NCBI GenBank assembly: GCA_002281555.1
Contig: NCGJ01000002.1
Location: 372,001 to 436,000 of the forward strand
Direction of reading: 5' to 3'
DNA: 64,000 bases
Source: Hydrogenophilales bacterium 28-61-23
Lineage (GTDB): Bacteria; Pseudomonadota; Gammaproteobacteria; Burkholderiales; Thiobacillaceae
Shown here: positions 18,126-27,931 of the stretch, in pieces
Numbering within the stretch: position 1 is the stretch's first letter
Layout of the letters: each line of letters opens with the position of its first letter
Program-made: the position numbers and the translations under genes
The notes under the pieces: generated by a model
Seen by the model: only the letters and a program-made list of their open reading frames with translations
What the model was told of the DNA's origin: nothing
Database searches by the model: none

Positions 18126-19073
18126 TTAGCCCACATCGCACAGCTCCAGAATACGAATGCACAAATCGGCGAATTCGAGGCCATCGACGCGCGCCGCCAT
18201 CGGCGCCAGGCTGTGGCTGGTCATGCCGGGCGCGGTATTGGCCTCGAGCAGATAAGGGTTGCCGGCGTCGTCGAGCAGAAAATCGACCCGCGCCCAGCCG
18301 CGACAACCCAGCGCCCGATAGCCTTGCAAGGCGAGATCGCGCATCTGCGCTTCGCGCGCGTCGCTCAGGCCGCTCGGGCACAGATAGCGGGTGTCGTCGC
18401 GCGAGTACTTGGCTTCGTAGTCGTAAAACTCGGTCGCCGGCACGATGCGTATCGAGGGCAGGGCGCGTGCATCGGCACCCGTGCCGAGAATGGCGACGGT
18501 GAATTCGCCGCCGTTCATCGCGCGTTCCGCCAGTACCAGATTGTCGTGTTTGGCCGCTTCGGCGTAGGCGGCCGCGAGTTGGGCAACCACGTCGGCGGCG
18601 GCTTTGACCTTGACGATGCCGATGCTGGAACCCTCGCGCGCCGGTTTGACGAACAGCGGCAAACCCAGCTTGGCGATCACCGCGGCGAAATCGCTGTCCG
18701 CCGTCAGCACGGCGAACTCGGGGATGGGCAGGCCCAATGCCCGCCAGACCAGCTTGCTGCGCCATTTGTCCATCGCCAGCGCGGAAGCCAGCACGCCGCT
18801 ACCGGTGAACGGCAGGTTCATCAAGGTCAGCGCGCCTTGCAGACTGCCGTCCTCGCCGCCGCGTCCGTGCAGCGCGATGAACACGCGCTGGAAACCTTCG
18901 CTTTGCAGATCGGCCAGCGGGCGCGTCGCCGGGTCGAAGGCATGCGCGTCGACGCCTCGACTCTGCAAGGCGGCCAGCACCGCAGCGCCGCTGTTGAGCG
19001 AGACCTCGCGCTCCGCCGAGGTGCCGCCAAACATCACGGCGACCTTGCCGAAATTGTTTTCCGCCCGGTTCAC
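18126..19073 (-). CDS. ddl: D-alanine-D-alanine ligase
   Basis: 315 residues from GTG 19073, which overlaps the murB stop (GTGA); the longer open frame upstream is murB shadow. It is an ATP-grasp ligase that joins two D-Ala for the peptidoglycan pentapeptide. Visible are [17 protein letters not shown] at the N-terminus, the [11 protein letters not shown] substrate loop, the [17 protein letters not shown]-binding strand and [14 protein letters not shown] near the end with metal-binding Glu and Asn. Length fits DdlB (about 306). The position between murB and ftsQ is that of ddlB in E. coli-type clusters. Confidence 0.95.
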   Translation of the reverse strand: MNRAENNFGKVAVMFGGTSAEREVSLNSGAAVLAALQSRGVDAHAFDPATRPLADLQSEGFQRVFIALHGRGGEDGSLQGALTLMNLPFTGSGVLASALAMDKWRSKLVWRALGLPIPEFAVLTADSDFAAVIAKLGLPLFVKPAREGSSIGIVKVKAAADVVAQLAAAYAEAAKHDNLVLAERAMNGGEFTVAILGTGADARALPSIRIVPATEFYDYEAKYSRDDTRYLCPSGLSDAREAQMRDLALQGYRALGCRGWARVDFLLDDAGNPYLLEANTAPGMTSHSLAPMAARVDGLEFADLCIRILELCDVG

Positions 19074-20116
19074 AGTTTCTCTCCCACGATGCGCACTTCC
19101 CGCACCAGCTTGATGCCGAATTTCGCCTCGACCTGCGCTTGTATCTTGTCGATCAGGTGTTCGATGTCGGCAGCGCTGGCGCCACCCAGATTGACGATGA
19201 AATTGGCGTGTTTTTCCGAAATCTGCGCGCCGCCCCGTTTTTCGCCCTTCAAGGTGCAGGCTTCGATCAGACGCGCGGCGAAATCGCCGGGCGGATTGCG
19301 GAAAATCGAACCGGCGTTGGGCAGGCTGAGCGGCTGGCTGGCGATGCGCTTTTCCAGCAGTTGCTTGATATCGACGCGCGCTTTCTCGCCATCGCCGCGC
19401 GGGAACGTGAACCAGGCGCCGACAAACCATTCTTGCCGGACTATTTCTTCGCCCGGTTCGACATGGCGGTAGCTGACCCGATATTCCTTCGGCGAGCGGC
19501 GGTGGATTTGTCCAAGACGATCCACCGTCAGCACCTGCGTGACGAATTCCCAGGTTTCATGGCCGTAACAGCCCGCGTTCATGGCCAGCGCACCGCCCAC
19601 CGTGCCGGGTATGCCGGCGAGAAATTCCGCGCCGACCAGATTCTGCGACGCGGCGAAGCGCGCCACCTTCGGGCTGGCGACGCCCGCTTCGGCGTAGATC
19701 ACGCCGAACGGGCTGGCCGCATCGCTGCCGTTGCTGTCCGCCGCCGGGCCGTCCCAAGGCGGACATTGCGCCCCCTCGGGGGGCAGCGAGCTGTTATTGC
19801 GAGCGTGGGGGTTGTTTGTTCTGCGTTGCTCCAGATCAATCCGCCGCAAAGCGCCATGCAGATGGATCACGGTGCCGCGCAAACCGCCGTCGCGCACGAG
19901 CAGATTGCTGCCCAGGCCGATGAAATGGACGGGCTCATCCTTGTCCAGTGTCTTCAGAAACGCGCACAGATCGGCCAGATCGACTGGCGTGTACAAGCGA
20001 TCCGCCTTGCCGCCCGCGCGCCAGCTGGTATAGCAGCTCATGTCGGCATTGAGCAGCAGCTCGCCCTGGGTGCCGGGCACTTTCCTCGGCGGATCGAGAT
20101 ATTCGGCGACGATCAT
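19070..20116 (-). CDS. murB: UDP-N-acetylenolpyruvoylglucosamine reductase, with an inserted segment
   Basis: 348 residues from ATG 20116 (ATGA overlap with murC). MurB reduces the enolpyruvyl group of UDP-GlcNAc-enolpyruvate using FAD and NADPH. Seen are the FAD-binding [11 protein letters not shown], the [10 protein letters not shown]-type segment [19 protein letters not shown], and [10 protein letters not shown] with the catalytic Ser, then EKHANFIVN. Between LRRIDLEQ and [12 protein letters not shown] lies a run of about 40 residues, rich in Asn, Pro and Ser, that the family lacks; its DNA is a palindromic repeat also found in murF and ftsI. The insert is in frame and falls in what should be a surface loop, so the enzyme is probably active. 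Confidence 0.93.
   Translation of the reverse strand: MIVAEYLDPPRKVPGTQGELLLNADMSCYTSWRAGGKADRLYTPVDLADLCAFLKTLDKDEPVHFIGLGSNLLVRDGGLRGTVIHLHGALRRIDLEQRRTNNPHARNNSSLPPEGAQCPPWDGPAADSNGSDAASPFGVIYAEAGVASPKVARFAASQNLVGAEFLAGIPGTVGGALAMNAGCYGHETWEFVTQVLTVDRLGQIHRRSPKEYRVSYRHVEPGEEIVRQEWFVGAWFTFPRGDGEKARVDIKQLLEKRIASQPLSLPNAGSIFRNPPGDFAARLIEACTLKGEKRGGAQISEKHANFIVNLGGASAADIEHLIDKIQAQVEAKFGIKLVREVRIVGEKL
19742..19817 (+). repeat. Palindromic repeat element, copy 1 (inside murB)
   Basis: About 76 bases. The first 51 match the copy in murF at all but one position, including the hairpin GCCCCCTCGGGGGGC and the lead CCGGGCCGTCCCAAGGCG; a short variable spacer then leads to GAGCGTGGGGG and TGTT. It runs antisense to murB and is translated there as [18 protein letters not shown]. 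Resembles REP-like repeats of other Burkholderiales, from memory. Confidence 0.85.
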
Positions 20117-21531
20117 GCGGCGGCTCCGCTTTTGCCCACGCCCACGCCCAGCGCGGCCAGTCGCGCCGGCGTCTGCCCGATAGAACCGGCGCCCATGCAC
20201 AGCACGACATCGCCATCCTGGATGAAATCCGCCAGCGTGGCGGGCAGATCGTTGATGTCGGCGACAAAGACCGGCTCGACCTTGCCGGCGACGCGCGCCG
20301 CGCGTGCCAGGCTGCGGCCGTCGGCGGCGACGATGGGTTGCTCGCTGGCGGCATAGACTTCGGTCAGCAGCACCGCATCGGCCAACGACAGGACTTGCAC
20401 GAAGTCCTCGAACAGATCGCGCGTGCGGGTGTAGCGATGCGGCTGGAACGCCAGCACCAGGCGGCGGCCGGGGAAGGCGCCGCGCGCCGCGTTGAGGGTG
20501 GCGCGCATTTCGACCGGGTGATGGCCGTAGTCGTCGACCAAGGTGAAGGTTCTGCCATGCTCCAACGCAATGTCGCCATAGCGCTGGAAGCGGCGGCCGA
20601 CGCCGCTGAATCCGGCCAGCGCCTTCTGCACGGCGGCATCCGGCACCTGCAGTTCCCACGCCACGGCGATGGCGGCGAGCGCATTCAGCACGTTGTGCAG
20701 GCCGGGCAGATTCAGCGTCACGTCGATGCGCGAGCGCACGCCGTTGCGCACGGCGGTGAACTTCATGCGACCGTCTTCGGCGCGGATATCGACCGCCTGG
20801 ATCATGCAGTCGTCGCTGGTGCCGTAGGTCATCACCGGTTTGGTGATGCGCGGCAGCAAGGCGCGCACGTTGGGGTCGTCGGCGCACACCACCGCCATGC
20901 CCCAGAACGGCAAACGGTGCAGGAATTCGACGAAGGCCGATTTCAGTTTCTCGAAATCGTGGCCGTAGGTTTCCATGTGGTCGGCGTCGATATTGGTGAC
21001 GATCGACAAGACCGGGCTCAGATGCAGGAATGAGGCGTCCGATTCGTCCGCTTCCGCCACCAGCCATTCGCCGGTGCCCAGTCGCGCATTGGCGCCGGCC
21101 GCCAGCAACTTGCCGCCGATGACGAAAGTCGGGTCCATGCCGGCTTCGTTCAGCACGCTGGCGATCAGGCTGGTCGTGGTGGTCTTGCCGTGTGTGCCGG
21201 CGATGGCGATGCCCTGTTTGAAACGCATCAACTCGGCCAGCATCATCGCCCGCGCCACGACCGGGATATGCGCCGCGCGCGCGGCCCGCACTTCCGGGTT
21301 GTCCTCCTTGATCGCGCTGGAAATGACCAGCACATCGGCGCCCGCCACATGCTCGGCGGCATGGCCCTGAAACACGCTGGCGCCCATGCCGGTCAGGCGC
21401 TGCGTCACGGCGTTGTCGGCCGCATCGCTGCCGGACACCTGATAGCCCAGATTGAGCAGGACTTCGGCGATGCCGCTCATGCCGGCGCCGCCGATGCCGA
21501 CGAAATGGATGCGACGGACTTTATGTTTCAT
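20113..21531 (-). CDS. murC: UDP-N-acetylmuramate--L-alanine ligase
   Basis: 472 residues. MurC adds L-Ala to UDP-MurNAc using ATP, the first peptide step of the wall precursor. The N-terminus [22 protein letters not shown] is the Rossmann-like substrate-binding domain; [10 protein letters not shown] at about 111-120 is the ATP loop; [14 protein letters not shown] carries the metal-binding acid; DDYGHHPVE and [12 protein letters not shown] are MurC-specific. Its ATG overlaps the murG stop (ATGA), and its stop overlaps murB. The length is close to E. coli (491). No insert is visible. Confidence 0.97.
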   Translation of the reverse strand: MKHKVRRIHFVGIGGAGMSGIAEVLLNLGYQVSGSDAADNAVTQRLTGMGASVFQGHAAEHVAGADVLVISSAIKEDNPEVRAARAAHIPVVARAMMLAELMRFKQGIAIAGTHGKTTTTSLIASVLNEAGMDPTFVIGGKLLAAGANARLGTGEWLVAEADESDASFLHLSPVLSIVTNIDADHMETYGHDFEKLKSAFVEFLHRLPFWGMAVVCADDPNVRALLPRITKPVMTYGTSDDCMIQAVDIRAEDGRMKFTAVRNGVRSRIDVTLNLPGLHNVLNALAAIAVAWELQVPDAAVQKALAGFSGVGRRFQRYGDIALEHGRTFTLVDDYGHHPVEMRATLNAARGAFPGRRLVLAFQPHRYTRTRDLFEDFVQVLSLADAVLLTEVYAASEQPIVAADGRSLARAARVAGKVEPVFVADINDLPATLADFIQDGDVVLCMGAGSIGQTPARLAALGVGVGKSGAAA

Positions 21532-22646
21532 GACGCCAACTCCTTGCAGATCGCGGCGACGCGTGCCGTGGCTTCCGGTTTCGCCAGCGCGCGCGCCTTG
21601 ACCGCGCGGGCCAGCAGTTCGTCCCGCTTCAGGCCGGCCAGCCAGTGCGCCAGGCTTTCTGCGCTGAGCTCGCGCTGTTGCATCAACCAGGCCGCGCCGG
21701 CATCGGACAGAAAACGGGCATTCGCGCTCTGGTGGTCATCCACCGCGAACGGGAAGGGCACGAACAGCGCGGCGCAGCCGGCGGCGGCGATTTCGGCCAC
21801 TGTCAACGCGCCGGCGCGGCAGATCACTACGTCGGCCCAGGCATAGGCCTCGGCCATGTCGCCGATGAAAGTCAGGCAGTCGGCCTCGACGTTGGCGACG
21901 GCATAGTTGGTTTTGAGAACTTCCAGATGCTTCGCGCCGGACTGGTGCCGGACTTGTGGACGCTGCTCGGAGGACAGTTGCGCCAAGGCCTGCGGGATCA
22001 GTTCATTCAGTGCCTGCGCGCCCAGGCTGCCGCCGACCACCAGCAGGCGCAGCGGGCCGACGCGGCCAGCAAAACGGCTGGCGGGGTCGGGCAGGGCGGC
22101 GATCTCGGGACGCACCGGGTTGCCGACCCATTCGCTATCGACCTTGCGACAGGGCAGCGGCATATCGTTGCCATTCTTGAACGCCGCCGGTAAGCCCAGC
22201 AGCACGCGATCGGCCAGGCAGGCCAGCAGCCGATTGGTCAGCCCGGCGATGGCGTTCTGTTCGTGGATGACCAGCGGCTTGCCGAGCAGGCTGGCCATCA
22301 TGCCGCCGGGAAACGCGACGTAGCCGCCGAGGCCCAGCGCGACATCCGGCCGCACGCGGAAAATTGCGCTAGCCGCCTGCCAGAACGCTGCGAGCAGATT
22401 GGCCGGCAGCAGCAGCTTGGTCAGCAGGCTCTTGCCGCGCACGCCGGCGACCCGCACCCAGGCCATCTCGAAGCCTTTTTCCACCGCCAGCCTGGCTTCC
22501 ATGCCGGCCTTCGTGCCCAGCCAGACCACGCGCCAGCCCTCGCCGCGCAGGGCTTCCGCCACCGCCAGCGCCGGCATGACATGGCCGCCGGTGCCGCCGG
22601 CCATGATCAGCAGGGTTCGTGGTTGGGCGTTCATATTGGCGCTCAC
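21528..22646 (-). CDS. murG: UDP-GlcNAc:lipid I N-acetylglucosaminyltransferase
   Basis: 372 residues if it starts at GTG 22646, which overlaps the ftsW stop (GTGA); ATG 22634 would give 368. MurG transfers GlcNAc to lipid I to make lipid II on the cytoplasmic face of the inner membrane. Characteristic are [17 protein letters not shown] (N-terminal Gly loop), [25 protein letters not shown] and [16 protein letters not shown] with the donor-binding residues. The gene sits between ftsW and murC, the standard order. Confidence 0.97.
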   Translation of the reverse strand: MSANMNAQPRTLLIMAGGTGGHVMPALAVAEALRGEGWRVVWLGTKAGMEARLAVEKGFEMAWVRVAGVRGKSLLTKLLLPANLLAAFWQAASAIFRVRPDVALGLGGYVAFPGGMMASLLGKPLVIHEQNAIAGLTNRLLACLADRVLLGLPAAFKNGNDMPLPCRKVDSEWVGNPVRPEIAALPDPASRFAGRVGPLRLLVVGGSLGAQALNELIPQALAQLSSEQRPQVRHQSGAKHLEVLKTNYAVANVEADCLTFIGDMAEAYAWADVVICRAGALTVAEIAAAGCAALFVPFPFAVDDHQSANARFLSDAGAAWLMQQRELSAESLAHWLAGLKRDELLARAVKARALAKPEATARVAAICKELAS

Positions 22647-23860
22647 GCTTTGCCGCCCTCGTTATAAGGACGCCGGATGCGCGCGGCGGACGAACTGCCG
22701 ACGGCTCCGCTGCCCTTCATCAGGCTGCGGTTTTCGAAATCCACCCGCAGCAACACGGCCAGCGCCAGACAGTTGGCGACGATGCCGGAGCCGCCGTAGC
22801 TCATCAGCGGCAGCGTCAGGCCTTTGGTCGGCAGCAGGCCGAGATTGACGCCCATGTTGATGAACGATTGCACGCCCATCCAGACGCCGACCCCCTGCGC
22901 GACCAGCGCGGCGTAGTTGCGGCCCATCAGGCCGGCCTGCCAGCCGATGGAGAACGCGCGCCAGGTCAGCCAGGCGAACAGGCCAATGATGGTCAGCACG
23001 CCGATCAGGCCGAGCTCTTCGCCGGTCACCGCGAGCAGGAAGTCGGTGTAGGCCTCGGGCAGGTAGAACAGTTTTTCGACGCTGTCGCCCAGCCCGACGC
23101 CGGTGAGCTCGCCGCTGCCAAGCGCGATCAGCGCGTGCGAGAGTTGATAACCGGCGTTGTAGGGATCGGCCCAGGGGTTGAGATAGCTGGTGACGCGCGC
23201 CAGCCGGTAGGGCGAAAGCACCACCAGCATGACGAAGCCGACCGCCAGCAGCACGATCAGACCGAGAAACAGGCGCGCATTGAGGCCGCCCAGGAACAGG
23301 ATGGCGAGCGCGATGCAGACGATGACCACGAACGCGCCGAAGTCGGGTTCGACCAGCAGCAATCCGCCCAGGAACAGCATGACCAGGAACATCGGCAGAA
23401 AACCCTTTTGCAGGCTCTGCATGTGTGCGGCCTTGCGCACGGTGTAATCGGCCGCGTAGAGAATGGTGGCGAACTTCATCAATTCGGAAGGCTGGAAATT
23501 GCCCAGCGGACCGAGCGGAATCCAGCGCCGGCTGCCGTTGACTTCGCGCCCGATGAACGGCACCAGCACCATGACCAGGGCGATTGCGCCGATGACGAAC
23601 AGGATGGGCGCGATTTTTTGCCAGGTATCGGTCGGAATCTGCAGCGCGGCATAGCCGGCGCCCAGGCCGATGACCAGATACATGGCATGGCGGATCAGAT
23701 AGAACATCGGCTGATTCGCGGCCGATTTGGCTTCGGCGGTGGCGATCGAGGCGGAATAGACCATGACCAGGCCGATCATCAGCAAGCCCAGCGCCGCGAA
23801 GACCAGACCCCAGTCATACGGGGTCAGTCCGGTGCGCTTGAGGGCGGCGTTATGAAACAT
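22643..23860 (-). CDS. ftsW: Lipid II polymerase of the divisome, FtsW
   Basis: 405 residues, SEDS-family membrane protein with about ten hydrophobic helices. FtsW polymerises lipid II into septal glycan with FtsI. I see [13 protein letters not shown] after the first helices, the loop [19 protein letters not shown], the conserved [20 protein letters not shown] region holding the catalytic Asp, and the C-terminal [20 protein letters not shown]. The ATG lies inside the murD end (11-base overlap). The last 25 residues are Ser/Ala/Arg-rich cytoplasmic tail. Confidence 0.97.
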   Translation of the reverse strand: MFHNAALKRTGLTPYDWGLVFAALGLLMIGLVMVYSASIATAEAKSAANQPMFYLIRHAMYLVIGLGAGYAALQIPTDTWQKIAPILFVIGAIALVMVLVPFIGREVNGSRRWIPLGPLGNFQPSELMKFATILYAADYTVRKAAHMQSLQKGFLPMFLVMLFLGGLLLVEPDFGAFVVIVCIALAILFLGGLNARLFLGLIVLLAVGFVMLVVLSPYRLARVTSYLNPWADPYNAGYQLSHALIALGSGELTGVGLGDSVEKLFYLPEAYTDFLLAVTGEELGLIGVLTIIGLFAWLTWRAFSIGWQAGLMGRNYAALVAQGVGVWMGVQSFINMGVNLGLLPTKGLTLPLMSYGGSGIVANCLALAVLLRVDFENRSLMKGSGAVGSSSAARIRRPYNEGGKA

Positions 23861-25409
23861 GCAGCCCCCCCCTGCGTTCCCGAGTGCGCCGTTCTTCGCC
23901 TTGAATCTCGATGCTGCGGATACGTCGATCCTGCCGACGCCGGCTCACGCCGCCGATCTGCTTCAGGGTTTCCACCGCCTTCAGCACGCCGATGGCCGCG
24001 ATGAACACTTCGGCGCGGTGCGCGTAATTGCGGAACATGTCCCAACTGGCGCAGGCCGGAGACAACAGGATGGCGTCGCCCGGCTGAGACAGATCGAAGG
24101 CCAGATCGACCGCTTCCTCCATGCTCTCGGCCCGATGCACCGGACAGGCATCGCCAATGGCCTCGGCCACGAGCGGCCCGTCGCGCCCGATCTGCACCAC
24201 GGCGCGGGCGTTCTTCACCGCGCCTTGCATCGGCGAGAAATCCTGGCCCTTGCCGTCGCCGCCGGCGATCAGCACGACCGGAACGCTAAATCCGAGCAGC
24301 GCGGCGACGGTGGCGCCGACGTTGGTGCCCTTGGAATCGTCGTAGAACGCGCGGCTGTTGATTTCGGCGACAAACTGGACTCGATGCGGCAGGCCTTCGA
24401 AAGTCTTCAGGGCCGGAATCAGTCCGTCATAAGGCAGCGGAGCCGTTGGCGGCTCTGCCGCATTACGGCTCCGGCGTCCTTCTTGCGAGGGCAGACCGAT
24501 GGCGCGGCATAAGGCCAGCGCGGCGAGCGCGTTGGCGGCATTGTGCAGACCGGCGATAGGCAGTTTGTCGACCGGCAACAGGGTTTCCTCGCCCTCGGCC
24601 AGCCAGAGGCGATCTTTGCGCCGGGTCAGGCCGTAAGAAACGGGTGAAGGGTGTGCGCTCATCTCGATGCTGAAAGTCGAAATGGCGCGGCCCGGCAAGG
24701 CCATCGCCATCGACATCGGGTCATCGCGGTTCAGCACTTGGACACCCGAGCCGGCAAACACCCGCGCCTTCGCCGCCGCGTAATCGTCCAGACCGGCATA
24801 GCGATCCATGTGATCCTGCGAGATGTTCAGCACGGTGGCGGCATCCGGATGCAGGCTGGATGTGGTTTCCAGCTGGAAACTGGACAGTTCCAGCACCCAT
24901 ACATCGGGGTCTTTGCCCAAGGTCTCCCTGTTGTCGAGCGCTTCCAGCACCGGCAGGCCGATATTGCCGGCGACGACGGTATCGAGGCCGACTGCCGCGC
25001 ACAAATGGCCGACCAGGCTGGTGACGGTGCTTTTGCCATTCGAGCCGGTGATGGCGATGACCTTGGAGCGGCTGTGCTTGATAGCCCGCGCGAACAGTTC
25101 GACATCGCCCGCGACATCCTTGCCGGCGGCGATGGCGCGCTGGATTTCAGGCGTCGCCAGCGCCACGCCGGGGCTGACCACGATCAGATCGGCCCAGTCG
25201 AAGTCGGCTGCCTGGAAACCGCCCAAAGTCAGCGGCACTTCCGGGAAGGCTTCGCGCAGATGCTGGGCATGCGGCGGCTCGTCGCGCGTATCGGTGGCGC
25301 GCACGCTGGCATCGTGTTCGAGCAGCCAGCGCACGCAGGACGCGCCGGTATCGCCCAGGCCGACGACCAGGGCCTTGACGTTGGAGAAGCTGGAAGCCTG
25401 CCGATTCAT
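23850..25409 (-). CDS. murD: UDP-N-acetylmuramoyl-L-alanine--D-glutamate ligase, enlarged
   Basis: 519 residues, about 80 longer than E. coli MurD (438). MurD adds D-Glu to UDP-MurNAc-Ala. Visible are [16 protein letters not shown], the ATP loop TGSNGKST at 121-128, [20 protein letters not shown] and [12 protein letters not shown]. Two departures: residues about 309-328 ([20 protein letters not shown]) interrupt the normal run from LCRAIGLP to [14 protein letters not shown], and their DNA is a nested hairpin; and residues about 482-519 are an Arg-rich tail ([15 protein letters not shown]) beyond the usual end, running over a C8 tract just before the ftsW start. Both keep the frame. Confidence 0.94.
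   Translation of the reverse strand: MNRQASSFSNVKALVVGLGDTGASCVRWLLEHDASVRATDTRDEPPHAQHLREAFPEVPLTLGGFQAADFDWADLIVVSPGVALATPEIQRAIAAGKDVAGDVELFARAIKHSRSKVIAITGSNGKSTVTSLVGHLCAAVGLDTVVAGNIGLPVLEALDNRETLGKDPDVWVLELSSFQLETTSSLHPDAATVLNISQDHMDRYAGLDDYAAAKARVFAGSGVQVLNRDDPMSMAMALPGRAISTFSIEMSAHPSPVSYGLTRRKDRLWLAEGEETLLPVDKLPIAGLHNAANALAALALCRAIGLPSQEGRRSRNAAEPPTAPLPYDGLIPALKTFEGLPHRVQFVAEINSRAFYDDSKGTNVGATVAALLGFSVPVVLIAGGDGKGQDFSPMQGAVKNARAVVQIGRDGPLVAEAIGDACPVHRAESMEEAVDLAFDLSQPGDAILLSPACASWDMFRNYAHRAEVFIAAIGVLKAVETLKQIGGVSRRRQDRRIRSIEIQGEERRTRERRGGLHVS
24439..24472 (+). repeat. Nested palindrome inside murD
   Basis: GGAGCCGT (24439-24446) pairs with ACGGCTCC (24465-24472), and GCGGC with GCCGC sits inside it around a three-base loop. 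It accounts for the core of the extra segment of MurD. It is a different sequence from the murB/murF/ftsI element. Confidence 0.75.
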
Positions 25410-25415
25410 GCCGGT

Positions 25416-26501
25416 TTACCTCAGCTTCAGCGAAGCCAGCCCGATGAGCACCAGCATCATCGAGATGATCCAGAAACGGACGACGACCTGGGTTTCCTTC
25501 CAGCCCTTCTTTTCGAAGTGGTGGTGGATCGGGGCCATCAAAAACACCCGTTTGCCGCGCAACTTGAACGAACCGACCTGCACCATCACCGAGATGGCCT
25601 CGGCGACGAACACGCCGCCCATGATGAACAGCACGATTTCCTGGCGCACGATGACCGCCACCACGCCGAGACCGGCGCCCAGAGCCAGCGCGCCGACGTC
25701 GCCCATGAATACCTCGGCCGGATAGGCGTTGAACCAGAGAAAGGCCAGCCCGGCGCCGACCAGCGCGGCGCAGAACACGACCAGTTCGCCCGCGCCCGGA
25801 ATGTGCGGCAGGCCGAGATATTTGGAAAACACGGCGTGGCCGGCGACGTAGGCGAAGATGGCCAGCGCGCCGGCGACCATGACTGTGGGCAGGATGGCGA
25901 GGCCGTCGGCGCCGTCGGTCAGATTGACCGCGTTGCTGGTGCCGACGATGACGAAGTAGGCCAGCACGACGAAGCCGGTGACGCCCAGCGGCATCACGAT
26001 GTGCTTGAAGAACGGCACGATCAGTTCGGTCTGCGCCGGCAGATGCGCCGACCAGGCCAGCCAGGCCGCGATGGCGGCGGCGATGACCGACTGCCAGAAA
26101 TATTTCCAGCGCGAGGCGAGGCCGCGCGGATTCTTTTCCACCACTTTGCGCCAGTCGTCGACCCAGCCGATGGCGCCGAAACCGACCAGCGTGAGCAGCG
26201 AAATCCAGACGTAGCGGTTGGTCAGATCGGCCCACAACAGCGTGGTGATGGTGATCGAGGCGAGGATCAACGCGCCGCCCATGGTCGGCGTGCCGGCCTT
26301 GACCAGATGCGTTTGCGGGCCGTCGTCGCGCACCGGTTGGCCGACTTTCAGCTCGGTCAGCTTGCGGATCATGGCCGGGCCGAGCACGAAGGAGATCAGC
26401 AGCGCGGTCAGCGCGGCCAGCACCCCGCGCAGCGTGATGTACTGGAACACGTTGAAGGCGCGGATATCGTGGCCTAGCCACTGGGCGAGCATCAAGAGCA
26501 T
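25416..26501 (-). CDS. mraY: Phospho-N-acetylmuramoyl-pentapeptide transferase
   Basis: 361 residues (E. coli 360), about ten membrane helices. MraY moves phospho-MurNAc-pentapeptide to undecaprenyl phosphate to make lipid I. Family landmarks are [12 protein letters not shown] near residue 70, [10 protein letters not shown] with the catalytic Asp pair, [33 protein letters not shown] and [16 protein letters not shown] 26501 overlaps the end of murF by ten bases. murD follows six bases after its stop. Confidence 0.98.
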   Translation of the reverse strand: MLLMLAQWLGHDIRAFNVFQYITLRGVLAALTALLISFVLGPAMIRKLTELKVGQPVRDDGPQTHLVKAGTPTMGGALILASITITTLLWADLTNRYVWISLLTLVGFGAIGWVDDWRKVVEKNPRGLASRWKYFWQSVIAAAIAAWLAWSAHLPAQTELIVPFFKHIVMPLGVTGFVVLAYFVIVGTSNAVNLTDGADGLAILPTVMVAGALAIFAYVAGHAVFSKYLGLPHIPGAGELVVFCAALVGAGLAFLWFNAYPAEVFMGDVGALALGAGLGVVAVIVRQEIVLFIMGGVFVAEAISVMVQVGSFKLRGKRVFLMAPIHHHFEKKGWKETQVVVRFWIISMMLVLIGLASLKLR

Positions 26502-27931
26502 ATTTGCTCCTCTATGAAAGACTTCACGACCCGTTCCATCTGCATGAAGCGGGAGCCTTTCACCAGCACCGTGACAGGCCCGCCGCCGGGCCGTCCCAAG
26601 GCGGGCATTGCGCCCCCTCGGGGGGCAGCGAGGGGGGGGGCCGAGCGTGGGGGCTGTTCATCCGCGAGGGCGCATTCGATCTCGGCCAGCAATTCCTCGA
26701 TACGCTCGAAATGCATGGCCGAGTTTTCCGCCAAACCCGCGCCAAAGCCTTGCACCGTATGCACCGACATCTCACCCAGACAGAGCAGCCGGTCGATGCC
26801 GGCGGCGCGGGCTTGTTCGCCGACCTCTCGATGCAGATTCGCCGCGTCCGGCCCGAGTTCGCCCATGTCGCCCAGCACCAGAATGCGCTGACCCGGTCGC
26901 GCCGCCAGCACCTGGATGGCGGCCAGGACGGAATCGGGATTGGCGTTGTAGGTGTCGTCGATCAACGTCGCGCCCAGGATGCAGGCGTGCGCTTGTAAAC
27001 GGCCCTTGACGCCGTCGTAGGCGGCGAGGCCGCGCTGGATCGCATCGGTGGAAACGCCCAGCGCCAGCGCCAACGAGGCGGCGGCGGCGGCGTTGCGCAG
27101 GTTGTGATCGCCGGGAACTTGCAGATTGATTTCGATCCGGCCAGCCGGGGTTTCCAGCGCGCCGGCTTGAATCCGCACATCCGCGTTCTCGGCAAAACCG
27201 AAGCTCATCACCTTGTGGCCGCCAGCCAGGCCGCGCCACATCTGCGCATGCGGGTCGTCGGCGTTGACGATGGCGATGCCGCCCGCCTTCAGGCCGGCGT
27301 AGATTTCGCCCTTGGCGCGGGCGACCGCTTCGACACTGCCCAGACCTTCCAGGTGCGCGCGCAGCGCGTTGTTGACCAGCGCGACATCGGGGCGGGCGAT
27401 CTGGGTCAGGTAGGCGATTTCGCCGGGATGGTTCATGCCCATTTCGATCGCGGCGTAACGATGTCGCGGTGTCAGTTTCAATAGCGTCAGCGGCATGCCG
27501 ATGTCGTTGTTGAGGTTGCCGGCGGTAGCCAGCACGCAGTCCTTGCCAACCTCCGCGCCGACTTCGGCGGCCAGAATGGCGGCGAGCATTTCCTTCACCG
27601 TGGTCTTGCCGTTGCTGCCGGTGATGGCGGCAACTTTGGCCGGCATGCGAGCGCGATGCCAGGCGGCGAGACGGCCGAGCGCCTGTAAGGTGTCGTCGAC
27701 GACCAGAGCCGGGCCGACCTTCAGTTGTGCCGATGCCGCCACCATCACCGCCGCCGCGCCTTGTTCCAGCGCCTTGGCGGCAAATTTGTGGCCGTCGAAA
27801 CGCGGGCCTTTCAATGCCACGAACAGACAACCCGCCGGCAGGTCGCGGCTATCGGTGGAGACCGCCGTGATCGCCACGTCGGCGCCGACGGCTTGCGCTT
27901 GAATGGCCAGTGCGGCTTCATGCAGATGCAT
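26492..27931 (-). CDS. murF: UDP-MurNAc-tripeptide--D-alanyl-D-alanine ligase, with an insert near the C-terminus
   Basis: 479 residues from ATG 27931 (AGGA 6 bases upstream), overlapping murE by 14 bases. MurF adds D-Ala-D-Ala to the UDP-MurNAc tripeptide. Landmarks: [18 protein letters not shown] (N-terminal substrate domain), [13 protein letters not shown] at 103-115 (ATP loop), [20 protein letters not shown] and [11 protein letters not shown]. Residues about 425-451, between ECALAD and [11 protein letters not shown], are an Ala/Pro/Gly/Arg-rich insert encoded by the same palindromic repeat as in murB, but read in a different frame ([17 protein letters not shown]). The insert includes a run of nine C in the coding strand. 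Confidence 0.95.
   Translation of the reverse strand: MHLHEAALAIQAQAVGADVAITAVSTDSRDLPAGCLFVALKGPRFDGHKFAAKALEQGAAAVMVAASAQLKVGPALVVDDTLQALGRLAAWHRARMPAKVAAITGSNGKTTVKEMLAAILAAEVGAEVGKDCVLATAGNLNNDIGMPLTLLKLTPRHRYAAIEMGMNHPGEIAYLTQIARPDVALVNNALRAHLEGLGSVEAVARAKGEIYAGLKAGGIAIVNADDPHAQMWRGLAGGHKVMSFGFAENADVRIQAGALETPAGRIEINLQVPGDHNLRNAAAAASLALALGVSTDAIQRGLAAYDGVKGRLQAHACILGATLIDDTYNANPDSVLAAIQVLAARPGQRILVLGDMGELGPDAANLHREVGEQARAAGIDRLLCLGEMSVHTVQGFGAGLAENSAMHFERIEELLAEIECALADEQPPRSAPPLAAPRGGAMPALGRPGGGPVTVLVKGSRFMQMERVVKSFIEEQICS
26582..26658 (+). repeat. Palindromic repeat element, copy 2 (inside murF)
   Basis: Nearly identical to the murB copy over the first 51 bases, then nine G, CC and GAGCGTGGGGGCTGTTC. 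Same orientation as copy 1, antisense to murF. The G9 run at 26632-26640 is a possible slippage site. Confidence 0.85.

Noticed and set aside
22619-24004. 461-codon plus-strand frame opposite ftsW
   Set aside because: Shadow of ftsW, which has clear SEDS motifs and membrane helices.
24651-26477. 608-codon plus-strand frame opposite mraY and murD
   Set aside because: His/Gln/Asp-rich shadow of the real genes; no family pattern or start signal.
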